Below are positions 1-64,000 of a DNA stretch of 64,000 bases, piece by piece. The stretch is taken from contig NC_051443.1 of the NCBI RefSeq assembly GCF_001649575.2, positions 1,621,159 to 1,685,158 on the forward strand. Reading direction: 5' to 3'. The stretch's first letter is position 1. Each line of letters starts with the position of its first letter. The notes beneath the pieces are model-generated. The model was not told where the DNA came from, did not search any database, and saw nothing but the letters and a program-made list of their open reading frames with translations. This stretch comes from Kryptolebias marmoratus (taxonomy: Eukaryota > Chordata > Actinopteri > Cyprinodontiformes > Rivulidae). Both the position numbers and the translations under genes were made by a program.

Positions 1-1329
1 CAAATCTTAACAATTTAGCTACAATTAGTCACACTCTTACTTTCCAAAGCGACTTTGTCCAAATTCTTGCACATGTAAAACTTAGATCCTAATTTCAGGC
101 ATCCTGTTAGAAAGATTCTCATACTTCAGAACATTTAGAATTAAAGTCTTCCATAACATAATGCAGGTTGATTCCCATGTCTAAAGTATTTCTCCAGTAA
201 ATTATTTTGAAGATAATATAACTTGTTGAAAATTATCTGAATCTAAATTAGAGTAATCATTTGGTACCAAAATTTAGGACATTGTTTCCAAATTCTTGGT
301 GTCAGTTTTATTTTGTGGCATTTTTGTGGTGATGTATTTTGTTGTTGCTGATTTACTTTGATGTATTTTTAAAATTTTATAATCAACATTTAATTAATTG
401 GTTTCATTAATTAGAACAGAGCCTTCTCCGTAGTTGATCTGATTCAGCCTCATGTTGTTGAGATCTGATAAAAAATAGGGGGAATAAATGAAAATAATTT
501 GAAGATTATTGATTATTCCCATAAAATAGTTATGGCTGATTTTCAGTAGTTGATTTTAGCAATAATTTTTTGTCAGTTTCAGGTAATTTTAGTTCTTCAG
601 ATGGTAATCCTTCACCGTCTGACCTGGCTGCTGTGATTTACTTGCTCTAAGTTTTTTGGGGGTGTTTTGCATGTTGAACAAACTGGTTCACACATGTGCT
701 GAACCAAGACTGGTAAACCAAACAGTTCTTTTATCATAAATCCATCATTCATCATATGAAGTAAGAAATTATTTGCTCTTTTTGAGTCATATTATTAAGT
801 TTACCAGCATTAATAAAAAGCATTTAGTGATTATCAAAGTTTTTGTCTTAAATAAATCTTTGTTTTACACTTGAAGGAAATTTTTGAAAACTCCCTCCAC
901 AATAAATGCGTAAGAACACATTTTTGTGAGGAAAGAGAACTTTTTGGGAAATATTGTCTCCCTACATGCAGTTGTTGAGTTCTTGGCTGTTACTGTTATT
1001 ATATAATTACCATATTGCAGCTAGTTGTTCTGACCATAGTCATTTTGTATAATCTTTATAATTATCTGTAGTTACATGTCTAAAAACAGCTGACTGGAAC
1101 TACCTTTCATTATTCCATCACTTTCTTAGGTTTGAGGTTTGATAGGGGTCTTTTTAATTGCATCATCTTTTCTCTTTGGCTTCTGCTCAAGGGCACCTGA
1201 CTGCAAAACTGGAGCTATCATCTGTTTATCTAAAAGTGCTTAACTTTAATTAATTAACCCATTAAAATTTGATTACCATCCACCATTAGCCACAATGCTA
1301 CAGACTTAAGCAAAAACATGACAGTGAGG

Positions 1330-1970
1330 ATTCGCCCCATGAGCGAGACAGGAATTAGGAACTATGGAAGGGAAGGCAGCAAAATTTTCCAACGTGAGCT
1401 CCTAATTGAAACCAATCTATTCTGCCAAGTCAAAACAAGGTAACCAGCAGACACCCTGATGGACACACAATGTCTGTGACACTGCAACCATTGGAAAATT
1501 AAAGGCGTAGAATTCCTTGAAGGTAATGAAGCCTAGGCGTAAATTCAGACTGGAAGACCTGCTTCAGCCTCACCTGCATCTAATCGCTGCGTCGAGCACC
1601 TCCACTCCAGCCTATCAGCATCAGACCGTGCCTCCAGCGTATCCAATCAGGAAGCAAGCCTTCGTTTAAAAGGACTTCCATCATGGCCCCATCCGTTCAC
1701 CGGCAGAACTTCAGCCCACCTCCGCCCCTTCTCCACCTCCAGTTTCCCAGCTCCCTCAAGCTTCCTTCCCTCTTCGACCTCCACCACCAGTGTCCGGCCC
1801 GGGGAAGACGCCTCTAATGCTCAACCTGAGCTTCTCCTCGAAGCGCATTGCTATTGTTGACACTCGCGTCTTCCACCGAGGTCCGAGCGCCAAATATCTC
1901 ATGTCATTCATGTCAAATAAAACCATTTAATTGCAGCTTCTCTTTGTCGTGAGTCTCTCCAGGTTGAATT
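1330..1970 (+). repeat. Possible solo-LTR-like block
   Basis: This GC-richer island in AT-rich sequence has a TATA-like gtttaaaagg near 1665, a transcribed-looking GC-rich stretch and AATAAA near 1917, followed by a T/C-rich end. That order resembles the U3-R-U5 layout of an LTR. I could not find a convincing flanking duplication or TG..CA borders, so the class is uncertain. Confidence 0.3.
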
Positions 1971-2094
1971 AATATATACTGCCACATTCCATGCCATCAT
2001 TTTAGACTAAGATCAACTTATGTTGAGAAATGACAGAGTTATAGTCATTTTGATTAATCCTTGAAAATAACATTATGTATGAGCTCAGGCAAAA

Positions 2095-2660
2095 TTCTGA
2101 TATGTTGAATGATCTGGTGGGAGTATGTGATGGTCACAAGACTCACCCTCTACCACACAAACTTTTAGCTCACCATTTGTAAAACTGCTGAGTTATCACC
2201 ATCTTTGTGTTTACTAAGATTGTTTTGCTGTGGCAGCCATGTTGAATTGGACTGACACCAAAAGTTAATCAGTTGTAGATGTAGAGCTGATACTTTCTGA
2301 TAGTTTCACTAAAAGCTGTCCAGTGGTTCATGAGATATTTTGCTAACAGACAAACAGGGTTAATGCCAAGTTTTAAGGTTAAATGTGCTGGGCTCAAAGT
2401 ATGTGTTGGGGACGATACTCTGCAACTACCTTACCAAATTTAAGCTTAGTATCTGTAAAACTGGCTGAATTATAGATATATTTGTGTCTTCAAAGATCCC
2501 TTTGCTTTGGCAGCCATCTTGAATTGGTTTGATGTCAAATGTTAATCAGTTTTAGATGTTCCACCCACCACTGATTACTTTTTAAATGTTTCAATAAAAT
2601 CTGTTCAATGGTGTTTAGGTATTTGGTTCATGAGATATTTTGCATCCGTAGAAACAAACA
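2095..2660 (-). repeat. Dispersed fish repeat, family A, two - copies
   Basis: Two reverse units (about 2095-2370 and 2455-2660) both contain gttaatcagtt(g/t)tagatgt and ttcatgagatattttgc. The second ends in a purine-rich aaacaaacacacgctcatac tail. Confidence 0.75.
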
Positions 2661-3185
2661 CACGCTCATACACACAGACACAGGCAGAAGCGTTTGGCAC
2701 AAAAAAAAAACATACCTCCTCTTAAACTTAAAACCAAGTAAGTTTGTGTTTTTGGACAGACCGTGAGATTTGGACATTTGATGGAATTACCATCGAAATG
2801 ACTTACTCAGACAAATCTGGATTTGCCCTGAACATGCTCTGCTTCCAGGGATTTCCCTTGTTGAACAGCAACATATGTAGAAAACCAGTTGGCTCATTAA
2901 GACCTGCTTGGCACTTAATGAATTTTGAACAAAACTCCTTCGGTGAGAAGGCATTCCCGAAGTTGTTGCACTTTTTTCAGTCACCTAATAGATTTTTTTA
3001 TTTTTTATTTTTTTTTGGGGGGGGGGCATTCCTGAGATATTCCCCTATGTCCTCACTATGATCTATATGCCCGACCTGGCATGACTTTCTCTCCAGAAGA
3101 TCATGCCATGCTACCACTATAGGTATTATTTGTGCTAGGTTGCTTCCAGGACCTTGACTGTGTGGCCAGTCCGGCTTCTTTGGGC

Positions 3186-3487
3186 AGGCTGTGGTTCAGT
3201 GGTTCAGTAAATCATCCTCCAACGAGAGAGTCGGATAGTTCAGTTCCTGGCAGCAGTCACATGAACCCCTCTTTGCCTGTGATGTGTGCCCCATCAGTGG
3301 AAGAATCTGATCTAAAGCACTAATTAGACTCTGTAGAATGACTGATTCAGATAAGCTTTGTAGTGTACTCTCTGAATGTGTGCGTGTGGATGGGGAAATG
3401 AGGGATGAGGCCAGATGTAAAGCACTTTGAGGAACTTGGTTGGCTAGAAAGGTGCTAATAGGTGCAGTCCATTTACCATCCTACCAC
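3186..3487 (+). repeat. tRNA-headed SINE copy
   Basis: The head reads ggctgtggttcagtgg (A-box-like), with agttcagttcctgg (degenerate B box) about 40 nt later. The tail contains gtaaagcactttgagg and tggctagaaaggtgct, the usual end of tRNA-derived fish SINEs with an L2-like tail. A reverse copy lies at 28905-29137. Confidence 0.72.
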
Positions 3488-4424
3488 TATTAGAAACTGC
3501 AACCTCCTTGCCATGGAAGTTTTGTGTGCTCAAAACCATTGTGGGTCTATCACGCTCTACCATGTGTGGTGAGGAGCTTACTGTGTTCTTCATACACACC
3601 AGGAGACTTCGCCAACACCATGCAAATAAAAGACCATCCACTGTCTGGCTCTTTTTTGAATTATTGTTGCTTCAGAGCAGGTTCACAGGGGTCCTTTGTC
3701 TTTCAGCAAGTGATAAGTTGTGTGTGAGTTGGTGATGCTGTGATAATGAAGTGGTGGGGCATAGTTTTGCAGGTTGTGCTGGGAACCCTGCTGCACTTTC
3801 AGGTATGTGTTTACTTGAATCGTGTAGCTCAAAGTTTTATTCTGCTTGTCACGTTCAGCTTTGCCTGTTATACTTGCTGTGGTTTTTGGACAAAAATGTG
3901 TCCGTTGCCCTTCTGCTCTTTCCTTATCTGTTTTTGTTTTACTTTGTGACTCTGATTGTTTGTGACTCAACACATTTTTTCACGGTCTACTGCACAAACT
4001 ATTCAGTTTGTAACGTGTGTGTACTCCACATCTGTTGAACCTTTTTCACTTTAACAGTGGAGCAAAGCTATCTCATGATGAGTTGAAATGTGTTTTCAAA
4101 TCAAATGGTAATACTTATAGATTTTAAATTCAGTTATGCAAAAAAGTCTGCCAGTAAACTTTAGTCTTTTACTTTTACTTGACTTTTGCATAAACTATTA
4201 CCCAATCACAAAAACAGAGAGGCTTTAAAGAAACTGATACATTTGCTAAAGATAGGTGGAGCTTAGTAAAATAATGTTAAATAAGGAAAATAAGAAACAA
4301 TAAATAGATTCACCAACCATTGAGGCTGACTTGAAGAAACTGATGCAGTCACAATTTTAAGTTGTCATTTATGTCATAAATTCCCTGTACTAAAAAAGAA
4401 AAAAATAAAGGCATAGATTCTTTG

Positions 4425-4790
4425 AATATTGCTCACTTCTTTTCATGCCAAAGTTTTCTTTTCTGCTCTCTTTCAAATATTCTCTTTTCTCTCTCAAATC
4501 TTTGTGTTCGTGCTCAGATTTTCTCATCGCACGCAAAACTTCTCTCTCTATCACGGATCAGATCTGCGCTTGCAAACCTCTCTGCTCGCCCGCAGATGTT
4601 TTCTGCTTTCTCACAGATTTGAGCACCGTCGCTTAGCAACCGTTCCAGCCAATAGAATGACAGTGTTCCTCTGGGTGCACTTGATACTTTCTAGTGGGTG
4701 TGCTGGGGCGGCTACATTGTGGCATCTGCTCTTCTTGGGCTGCCCACTAGATGTAGGAAGAAACAACTTCATCTTTCTGCTCAGTGTTCT
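4425..4790 (+). repeat. Pyrimidine-rich degenerate repeat next to minisatellite
   Basis: The first 200 nt are runs of tctctctc/caaat/cagatttt-like phrases, suggesting old tandem growth. Then cttagcaaccgttccagccaatag includes a CCAAT box. No open frame here resembles a known protein. It lies directly against the 15-bp array, so both may be parts of one repeat element. Confidence 0.4.
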
Positions 4791-5232
4791 AACTTAACGA
4801 ACGAACGTCCAGCGAACGAACGTCCGGCGAACGAACGTCCGGCGAACGAACGTCCGGCGAACGAACGTCCAGCGAACGAACGTCCGGCGAACGAACCTAA
4901 CTTAACGAACGAACGTCCGGCGAACGAACGTCCGGCGAACGAACGTCCGGCGAACGAACGTCCAGCGAACGAACGTCCGGCGAACGAACCTAACTTAACG
5001 AACGAACGTCCGACGAACGAACGTCCGGCGAACGAACGTCCGGCAAACGAACGAACGGCGAACGAACGTCCGGCAAACGAACGAACGTCCGGCAAACGAA
5101 CAAACGTCCGGCGAACAAACGTCCGGCGAACGAACGTCCGGCGAACGAACGTCCGGCAAACGAACGAACAGCGGGCGAACGAACGGCCGGCGAACGAACA
5201 GCCAGCGAACGAACGGCCGGCGAACAGACACC
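4790..5232 (+). repeat. Two-level minisatellite, 15-bp unit gaacgaacgtccggc
   Basis: The unit gaacgaacgtcc(g/a)gc repeats with few changes. The phrase taacttaac interrupts it at about 4790, 4898 and 4991. Those spacings of 108 and 93 equal 6 x 15 + 18 and 5 x 15 + 18, so whole blocks were duplicated. After 5040 the units degrade into variants with gaacgaacggc. Because 15 is divisible by 3, several frames stay open and give artificial Asn-Glu-Arg-Pro-Ala repeats. Confidence 0.95.
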
Positions 5233-8200
5233 TACCACCGGGCTTAGCCTCTTTTCTGGGGGAAACCAGCGTTTTTTTTGCCCCGTCTCAACTTTTTTTT
5301 GAGACATACTGACATCAAATTTAAAATTACCATATTTTTTTCTAAAAATGGTACAGTTTCTTAGTTTCAACATTTATGTTAAATGTTTCATTGTGTATAA
5401 ATGGGTTTATGAGATTTGCAAATCATTGCGTTCTGTTTTTATTTACATTTTGCACAACTTCTGAACTTTTTCAGAATTGTGTTTGTATGAAATCTAACAT
5501 CTACCCTCTGTCTCTTCGGCCCTTGTTCCCATCCCATGCTTTTTGCCTGTCTTCTCCTGTTTCCAGAGCTGCTTCTCAGTGTCTGAATTATAATGAATTA
5601 AGCATGTGGAAGACTTTCTAAATCTTCTGCATCACTTGTCATTTTCAACACTTGTTTAAGCAAGATTTTGTCCATAGAATCTCCTGAAATGTTTCACTGA
5701 AAAAGATATTGCCATCCCTTTTAGGAGGAAAAGTGTCCATTGACAGCCTTCTTCAACATTTTAATTACAAGCCTGATTTATCTTCTAATTGCTCTCATGT
5801 CATTGCCTACTGAGCTGTTCCCATTTTTTTTCCTTCCTGTTCTGTTTCACATCTAGCTGTGACATTGATAAGTAAAACACAAGCAAGCATAAAGCCCATC
5901 ATTAATCACCTGATATACTGGAGTTAGTGCTCTTCATTGTCAGCGTGTTCAGCACTGATTCAGTCTGCTCAGGAATTTGCTCTGGACCCACTGTGTTCTT
6001 GTTGGTCCTCACTGAATCCTTTGGTTCATTTATGGTTAACATCATATCCTGTCAGACCACACCATGGTTGCTGACAGAGACTCCTCTGCAGTTCTACAAG
6101 ACAGACTTGGAGACAACAAATGTGATGTGAATACCACACAACAGTGAGAGCAATCCATCTGAATCAAATCAAATTATTACCCATAATTAACTCAGATTTC
6201 AAATCTTTTTTAAACCTTAATACTGATTTTTTAGTTTTTCTGTGGTTTTTTTAATTTCATCTGTGTTTCACATTGGTTATATTTGAACAATTTTCAATCA
6301 TAAATAACCCTCATATTCCAATTATAAATATCCCTCTACTTTTTTATTAAAAAAAAAATGAATATATAGAACTATTGTAAGCCACAAATCTTTTTTTTTT
6401 ATTATTGTTAAAAACAGTATGTGTAAGTTTTAAAGATTTTGACCAAATTAAGATACATTTTGTGTGTTATTTATATGTATGTATTATTCTAAAAGTTCTT
6501 TTTTAAGTTCAACAATTGTGTCTAGATTGGTTTTATAAAAAATAGAAAAATATATACTTTTTTGCGTTCAAGTAGCAGAATAGTCTTTCTGTTTTTGATC
6601 AAATGTGCCTGCCTTTTGGACATCATGATTTTGTTAATTCAGGGTGTTAAAGATCTTTGCCAGAAAGGGTTTTCCAGAGAGATGTTTTGAACAGAACTTT
6701 CGTTGTCTTTAAATAGTGAGTTAACATTAAATGAAGCCTCCTCTCAGTTCTCAGTGTTCCTCTCTTCTTCTTCTACATTGGCTGTTTAATGGATGCAAGA
6801 ATGCATCACAGCATCTTGATGCACTCTGACTTTCTCCTGCAGGTTCACGGCTCTGTAAAGTCACCCTGCTTACCTTTTTCCTGGCATGAGTTGACTTTGA
6901 GGAGATATTTTATTTAAATCCAAGGCACCATCCACAAGGGAACATACTGATCCTGAAACTGTACAATATGTCCGCAGGTTTGAACTGACCTGACTCCCAG
7001 TCAATAACAGTTTATTGTGACACAAAGGGGAAGTTCCACTTTGCTGTCAGTCCACAAAGATTTTGTTTCTGCTCTTGTAGTCACCATCCTCATCTTTTTC
7101 TTTTTGTGTTAACAGTTTGGAGTATTTGCTCCATGTGTTTACAGTTTCTTGTGTATTTTTGCTGCAGTGTTTCAGCACCATATACAGGGCTGGCATGATT
7201 ACTGCACTGTTTGGGTTGGTTTCTGTGTTTCTGTGTGGATGAAAACATTTCTAGGTGGTGTTTTTACAAGGAAAAAGATCAATTTGGAAAGACGTGTGGA
7301 CAGGGCTAAATTCCATTGAATCCAGACATTTACATAAGCTGTATAAAAAGAAGCATAACCATTTATTTCTTGTCACTCCTTTGTTGTTTAAAACTACTAT
7401 TAATGGCTCAAAATGTGAAATATGGACTCTGGTATCATTTTGAGATTGACCAAAACATCAAATTTAGGAGCAAAAATAATTAAAAAAAAACCGTTCAAAA
7501 CAATATATACTATTGCTCTGTGGTTGAGATGCACTTTTCATTTGCTTGATTTGTAAGACATTTAATAGACATCAGCCAGATCTAATAAAACAAGTGGCAG
7601 TTTTTATAAGGACCAGATAAACTGAAGCTTGACTGTGGCACAGAGTTTGTCCTCACGGACAGTTAATTATCATAGTGATGCGTCACCGTGGCTGTTACAC
7701 AATCCACTATCAGCTGTCGAACACAGACTCTCCAACAAATTAAACACATACCCTGCACTGGTTTTATTTATATAACAGTTAGCAGTAAAATCTGCCTGTA
7801 GGAGTTTCCTCATGTTTCCTGTAGTGCTCTCGTCCCTGAGTTCAGTGAATGGAGAGGTTACATGGACTTAAACCTCACTGTTTTGATTGCTTTTTCACCG
7901 TTATTCTTGCATGAAGGTTTTGTTCAAAACAATGAAGCCATGGCTGATTAAGGTTTCTAACTTAACAATAATTGTGGTGACACTTTTCCTCCTGTATGCG
8001 CTCTCACTCCTCGGCACACAGTGGCTCGTCAGGTAACCATGTCATTTAAAGATATTTTTTCTGCAGGCTCTGGCTTTCAAAATATTGTTTGTTGTGACAA
8101 TATGACCATCATGTTAGAAGTTATATAGCCAGAAGGACAGACATGTGGAGGCCCACTTGGATTTCTAAGCAAAACTTCAGATATCAAAGACTTTACCTTG

Positions 8201-8454
8201 AAGAAAAATGCCCAGTTACAGACATTACCTCAAAAACAACTGGATTTACAAAGGTTAATTCACAGATATGACACACGGAGCTCATGGGGTGTCAGCTATG
8301 GGACATCATGATATAGTAGACCGCTGATTCATTGGATGTGTGTTGTGGTGTGGTCTAAGCATGTGGGCAAAGGCTTATGAGGATGCACATGTTGCAGAAT
8401 TGCTTATTCACACCAGAGTGACGCATTTGGTTAAGAAGCCCATTTAAAGCTGCC

Positions 8455-8480
8455 CCCACACACACACACACACACACACA
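8455..8480 (+). repeat. CA microsatellite
   Basis: An uninterrupted ca run follows a short c run. It lies in the intron 0.45 kb before pde8b exon 1 of the window. Confidence 0.9.
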
Positions 8481-8925
8481 TGCAGGACATTGTGTGATGC
8501 TCTTGCTGAGGGATTATGCAGGTTAACCTGTGAGTACCATTTGTAGCGGGTGGCTAATACCTTCTAAAAGAGATTTGCAGCTTGTGGCTGTAGACTGCTT
8601 CATGAAAACAGTAGGAGAGCTCATCAAAACAGCTACAAGAACTCAGAAGCTCAGCTATTTGTAGTTTTAGGAGAATATAAGCATCTTGTTGAATGTCTGC
8701 CTGAAAAGTGGAAAAGTGCATGTTTTCTTGTAGACTTAAAACCTGATGAAAATTACACTTGGTAAAGTGTATCAGGAAAAGTCAGGCTGTGCAAGAAAAA
8801 CACAATAATGCCAAAATGTTTCTGGACTTCAATGGTAAAATGGTAAGAAATGTTCCCACCTTGTTATTTTCACACTGTGTGGGTTATTTACAGGCTCTCA
8901 TGTGTTGCCACTGTTTGTTCTGCAG

Positions 8926-62192
<53,267 letters not shown>

Positions 62193-63065
62193 CCTTCTCC
62201 TCCTCTCCTTCAGCGTTTGGATCAGGGTCAGATACTGCATTGGCCCTGCGTTGGAACAGTCAGTCCCCTCAGCGGTGATTTCTCAGAGCTCTGTGCCCTC
62301 TCAGCTGTCCCTGGATACAGCTAGAAAAATCACTGAACTCGTGTGGGCTTTTAGCTGGATGTGATGTTCTGCCAGCAGAAGAACTGTCAGGAGCTCTTTT
62401 TGTTCTGAAACTGTGTGGAGCTCATGTGGCAATCTCTACCAAACAGTGTCATTTACCAGAAACCTGCACTTTAAGCTAATCAAGACTCTTTGAGTTTCAT
62501 TTTGCTGTTTGCTTTCCACCTTTTTTTTCTTTAAACACTGTATGTTGTTGCAAACGAAATGTTGAAACAGGGAAGCAACAAAAGCCAGGCACACTTGACT
62601 AAAAATATCTGGAGTGACTGAGCTTTCTGGTTAATGTGAGTGCACATCTTGTAACATCCTGTCCTAATGACAAACTTGTGAAGGTGCTCAGCTTGAATTA
62701 TTCACTCTTAACAGCCGTACGGCACAGTAATGTGTTTCTGGGACCAAATTCTAAGCAACTCCTGCCCATAACAGCCCTGAGCAAGAAGGACATGCTGGGA
62801 AACAGCCAGGCAGTATGTAGAGTTTCTACATTTCTTGATGACAAAGGGCAGCGTTTTGTGGAGATTACAGCGTTGTAAGTTTATGTAGCGTATAGAAAAT
62901 GTTATGAAATATCTCACCCCATAACCTATTGTTGTATTTACTTCTAAGGCACTGTCTTTTGTGAAAGCAGCTAGTGAGGATGACAGAGATCCTTGTCCAA
63001 TCTGAACAAATAGAGTTGCACTGTATCAGAGCTGTTTAGCCATTAAATGTTTCATTCTTAGCTTT
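62193..63065 (+). other. pde8b: pde8b 3' UTR (inferred end)
   Basis: Mostly unique sequence follows the stop with no competing long frame. The first plausible poly(A) signal is ATTAAA at 63042-63047, followed by a T-rich stretch. A dispersed fish repeat begins at about 63110, so I place the transcript end near 63065. An AATAAA at 63848 is an alternative, but it lies beyond that repeat. Confidence 0.55.
63042..63047 (+). terminator. Candidate poly(A) signal ATTAAA
   Basis: ATTAAA lies about 850 nt after the pde8b stop, followed by tgtttcattcttag. It is the commonest variant of AATAAA and is well placed before the repeats start. Unproven without transcript data. Confidence 0.45.
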
Positions 63066-64000
63066 GCGACACTAACTGTAGACAGATAAAAGAAGCAAGT
63101 AAGGAGTATCCATCCATCTATGCATCCATCGGCCATATTTTTCCCTGCTTTTCTGTGCAGGGTCGCGTGGAGCTGGTGCTTATTTCCAGCATCACTGGGT
63201 GAGAGATGGTGGCCACTCCATCACAGGGACATAGAGACAAACAAGACACTGTCTCACTCACACCTTTTGGGTTGCCAATTAATGTAAAGGTAGCATCTAA
63301 CTGGGCTGAAATTGTTAGCAACAAGTTGGTGAACAGCACCAACCTCTGGAGGGAGTCTCCAGAATGTGTCACGACTTTCACTGGGGTTCTCAATTTCCTT
63401 ACAAGAGTTGTAGAGGTCTTGCACAGATTTTTTGAACATGTTCAAAATTCGAGGAACAGAACTGTGACACTCTACAACTCCCTCATGAAAACTGAGACAG
63501 CCTGTGAACGTCACGAGACATTCTGGAGACTCCCTCAAAAAAATCTCTGCAACAAACTTTCTTCTCAAAATAGTCTGAGTTGTTTTCAGCATCTCAAACC
63601 TGTCTCAAGAGCTGTATTTTGATACTTTCACAGGAGCTGTTCTCTAACAGAAACCATGTCCAGGTCTAAAAATAGCACTGGTGATAAATAATAACTCATT
63701 TTAAAAATACAACAACATTGTAAATCTGCCTGTCTTCCCTTCAAAAGTGTAGTCCAGTGCATTAAATCATAAATGTGGGGACAGCAGCCAAGGTGGGAAT
63801 AAGGTGGGCAACAAAATAATAATAGTTCTGTAAGTCGTGTACACAAAAATAAATGGTGATTTTCAAAAATTGGCTGTGCAGAACATGGCTGCACAGCTTA
63901 CTAGTCATTCGGTTGCAAACATTCAGAACTCAGTGAAGTCCAACGGTCCAGTGAGATACTACCTTACCGTAAGTTTCTGGCCTGTGGGTGAAAACCCATG
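63066..64000 (+). other. Downstream of pde8b: repeats, no gene recognised
   Basis: A common fish repeat (63110-63300, gtcgcgtggagctggtgc and tcacagggacatagagacaaacaa), then the inverted repeat at 63349-63536, then AT-rich sequence to the window end. The overlapping frames on both strands (about 138 and 112 codons) come from the inverted repeat and are not credible genes. Confidence 0.7.
63349..63536 (+). repeat. Foldback repeat with arms of about 75-90 nt
   Basis: gagggagtctccagaatgtgtcacgac on the left and its near-complement ending in acattctggagactccctc on the right form an imperfect inverted repeat centred near the palindrome gaacatgttc at about 63435. It looks like a foldback transposable element, but its borders are unclear. 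Confidence 0.7.

Larger units (their letters stand above)
1..8925 (+). other. pde8b: Presumed 3' part of the first large pde8b intron
   Basis: I see no coding exon here. Contents: AT-rich unique sequence, a possible LTR-like block (1330-1970), two reverse copies of the dispersed repeat (2095-2370, 2455-2660), a SINE (3186-3487), the pyrimidine-rich block and minisatellite (4425-5310) and a CA run at 8455-8480. The region around 7850-8120 resembles 10840-11110 (shared phrases around 'caaaacaa(t/c)(a)gaagccatggc'), so both are probably copies of one repeat. The small ORFs show no family match. Confidence 0.7.

Noticed and set aside
4700..5240. CRISPR-like array
   Set aside because: The units are contiguous with no unique spacers. 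This is a minisatellite in a vertebrate genome.
4698..5373. ORFs of 78-204 codons in the 15-bp minisatellite on both strands
   Set aside because: The unit length is a multiple of three, so frames stay open by repetition. No start context, family match or coding bias supports a protein.

Overview
The window is a teleost fish genomic region. Vertebrate-type GT-AG exons are scattered over long, AT-rich introns filled with fish repeats: Tc1-like, hAT and foldback DNA transposons, an L1-like LINE, L2/CR1-group LINEs, a tRNA-headed SINE and Ty3/gypsy debris. I cannot name the species. Only one host gene can be supported: pde8b (high-affinity cAMP phosphodiesterase 8B), on the + strand from 8926 to 62192. 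I found 20 coding exons. They join in one open frame of 2253 nt (750 residues plus stop), and every junction uses GT-AG.

Layout. Positions 1-8925 look like the 3' part of the first large intron; the first coding exon (the family's N-terminal region) lies outside the window. Exons 1-4 of the window (8926-22813) carry the linker and the receiver-like domain, which exon 5 finishes. Exons 6-9 (24205-28125) carry the PAS domain. Exons 10-11 carry a short, poorly conserved linker. Exons 12-14 (47526-49662) carry the region before the catalytic core. Exons 15-20 (51085-62192) carry the PDE catalytic domain, with all metal-binding residues and the invariant purine-binding glutamine in place. A 3' UTR follows, with a likely ATTAAA signal at 63042. 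Compared with remembered mammalian PDE8 proteins, the product lacks about 25 residues between exons 10 and 11, the stretch that holds a basic RRKxS-type site.

Mobile DNA. Intron 11 holds a nearly full-length L1-like LINE (41160-47058) flanked by an exact 16-bp target-site duplication. It is broken by a few frameshifts, and its 3' end is duplicated across an assembly gap. A hAT element begins 14 nt after the exon 6 donor, and a second hAT lies in intron 9. A small hAT-like foldback with an exact 8-bp duplication is nested in a dead Tc1-like copy in intron 10. Intron 9 also holds gypsy fragments around an unrecognised reverse-strand segment with two small ORFs. Decayed LINEs sit at 12350-14260, 23240-23690, 49960-50990 and 53100-53510. 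Intron 1 of the gene has a two-level 15-bp minisatellite at 4790-5230. At least nine loci carry one unclassified dispersed repeat.

There are four N gaps (24512-24885, 29579-29925, 46763-46862, 60615-60714). I saw no rRNA, functional tRNA, CRISPR or operon-like structure.
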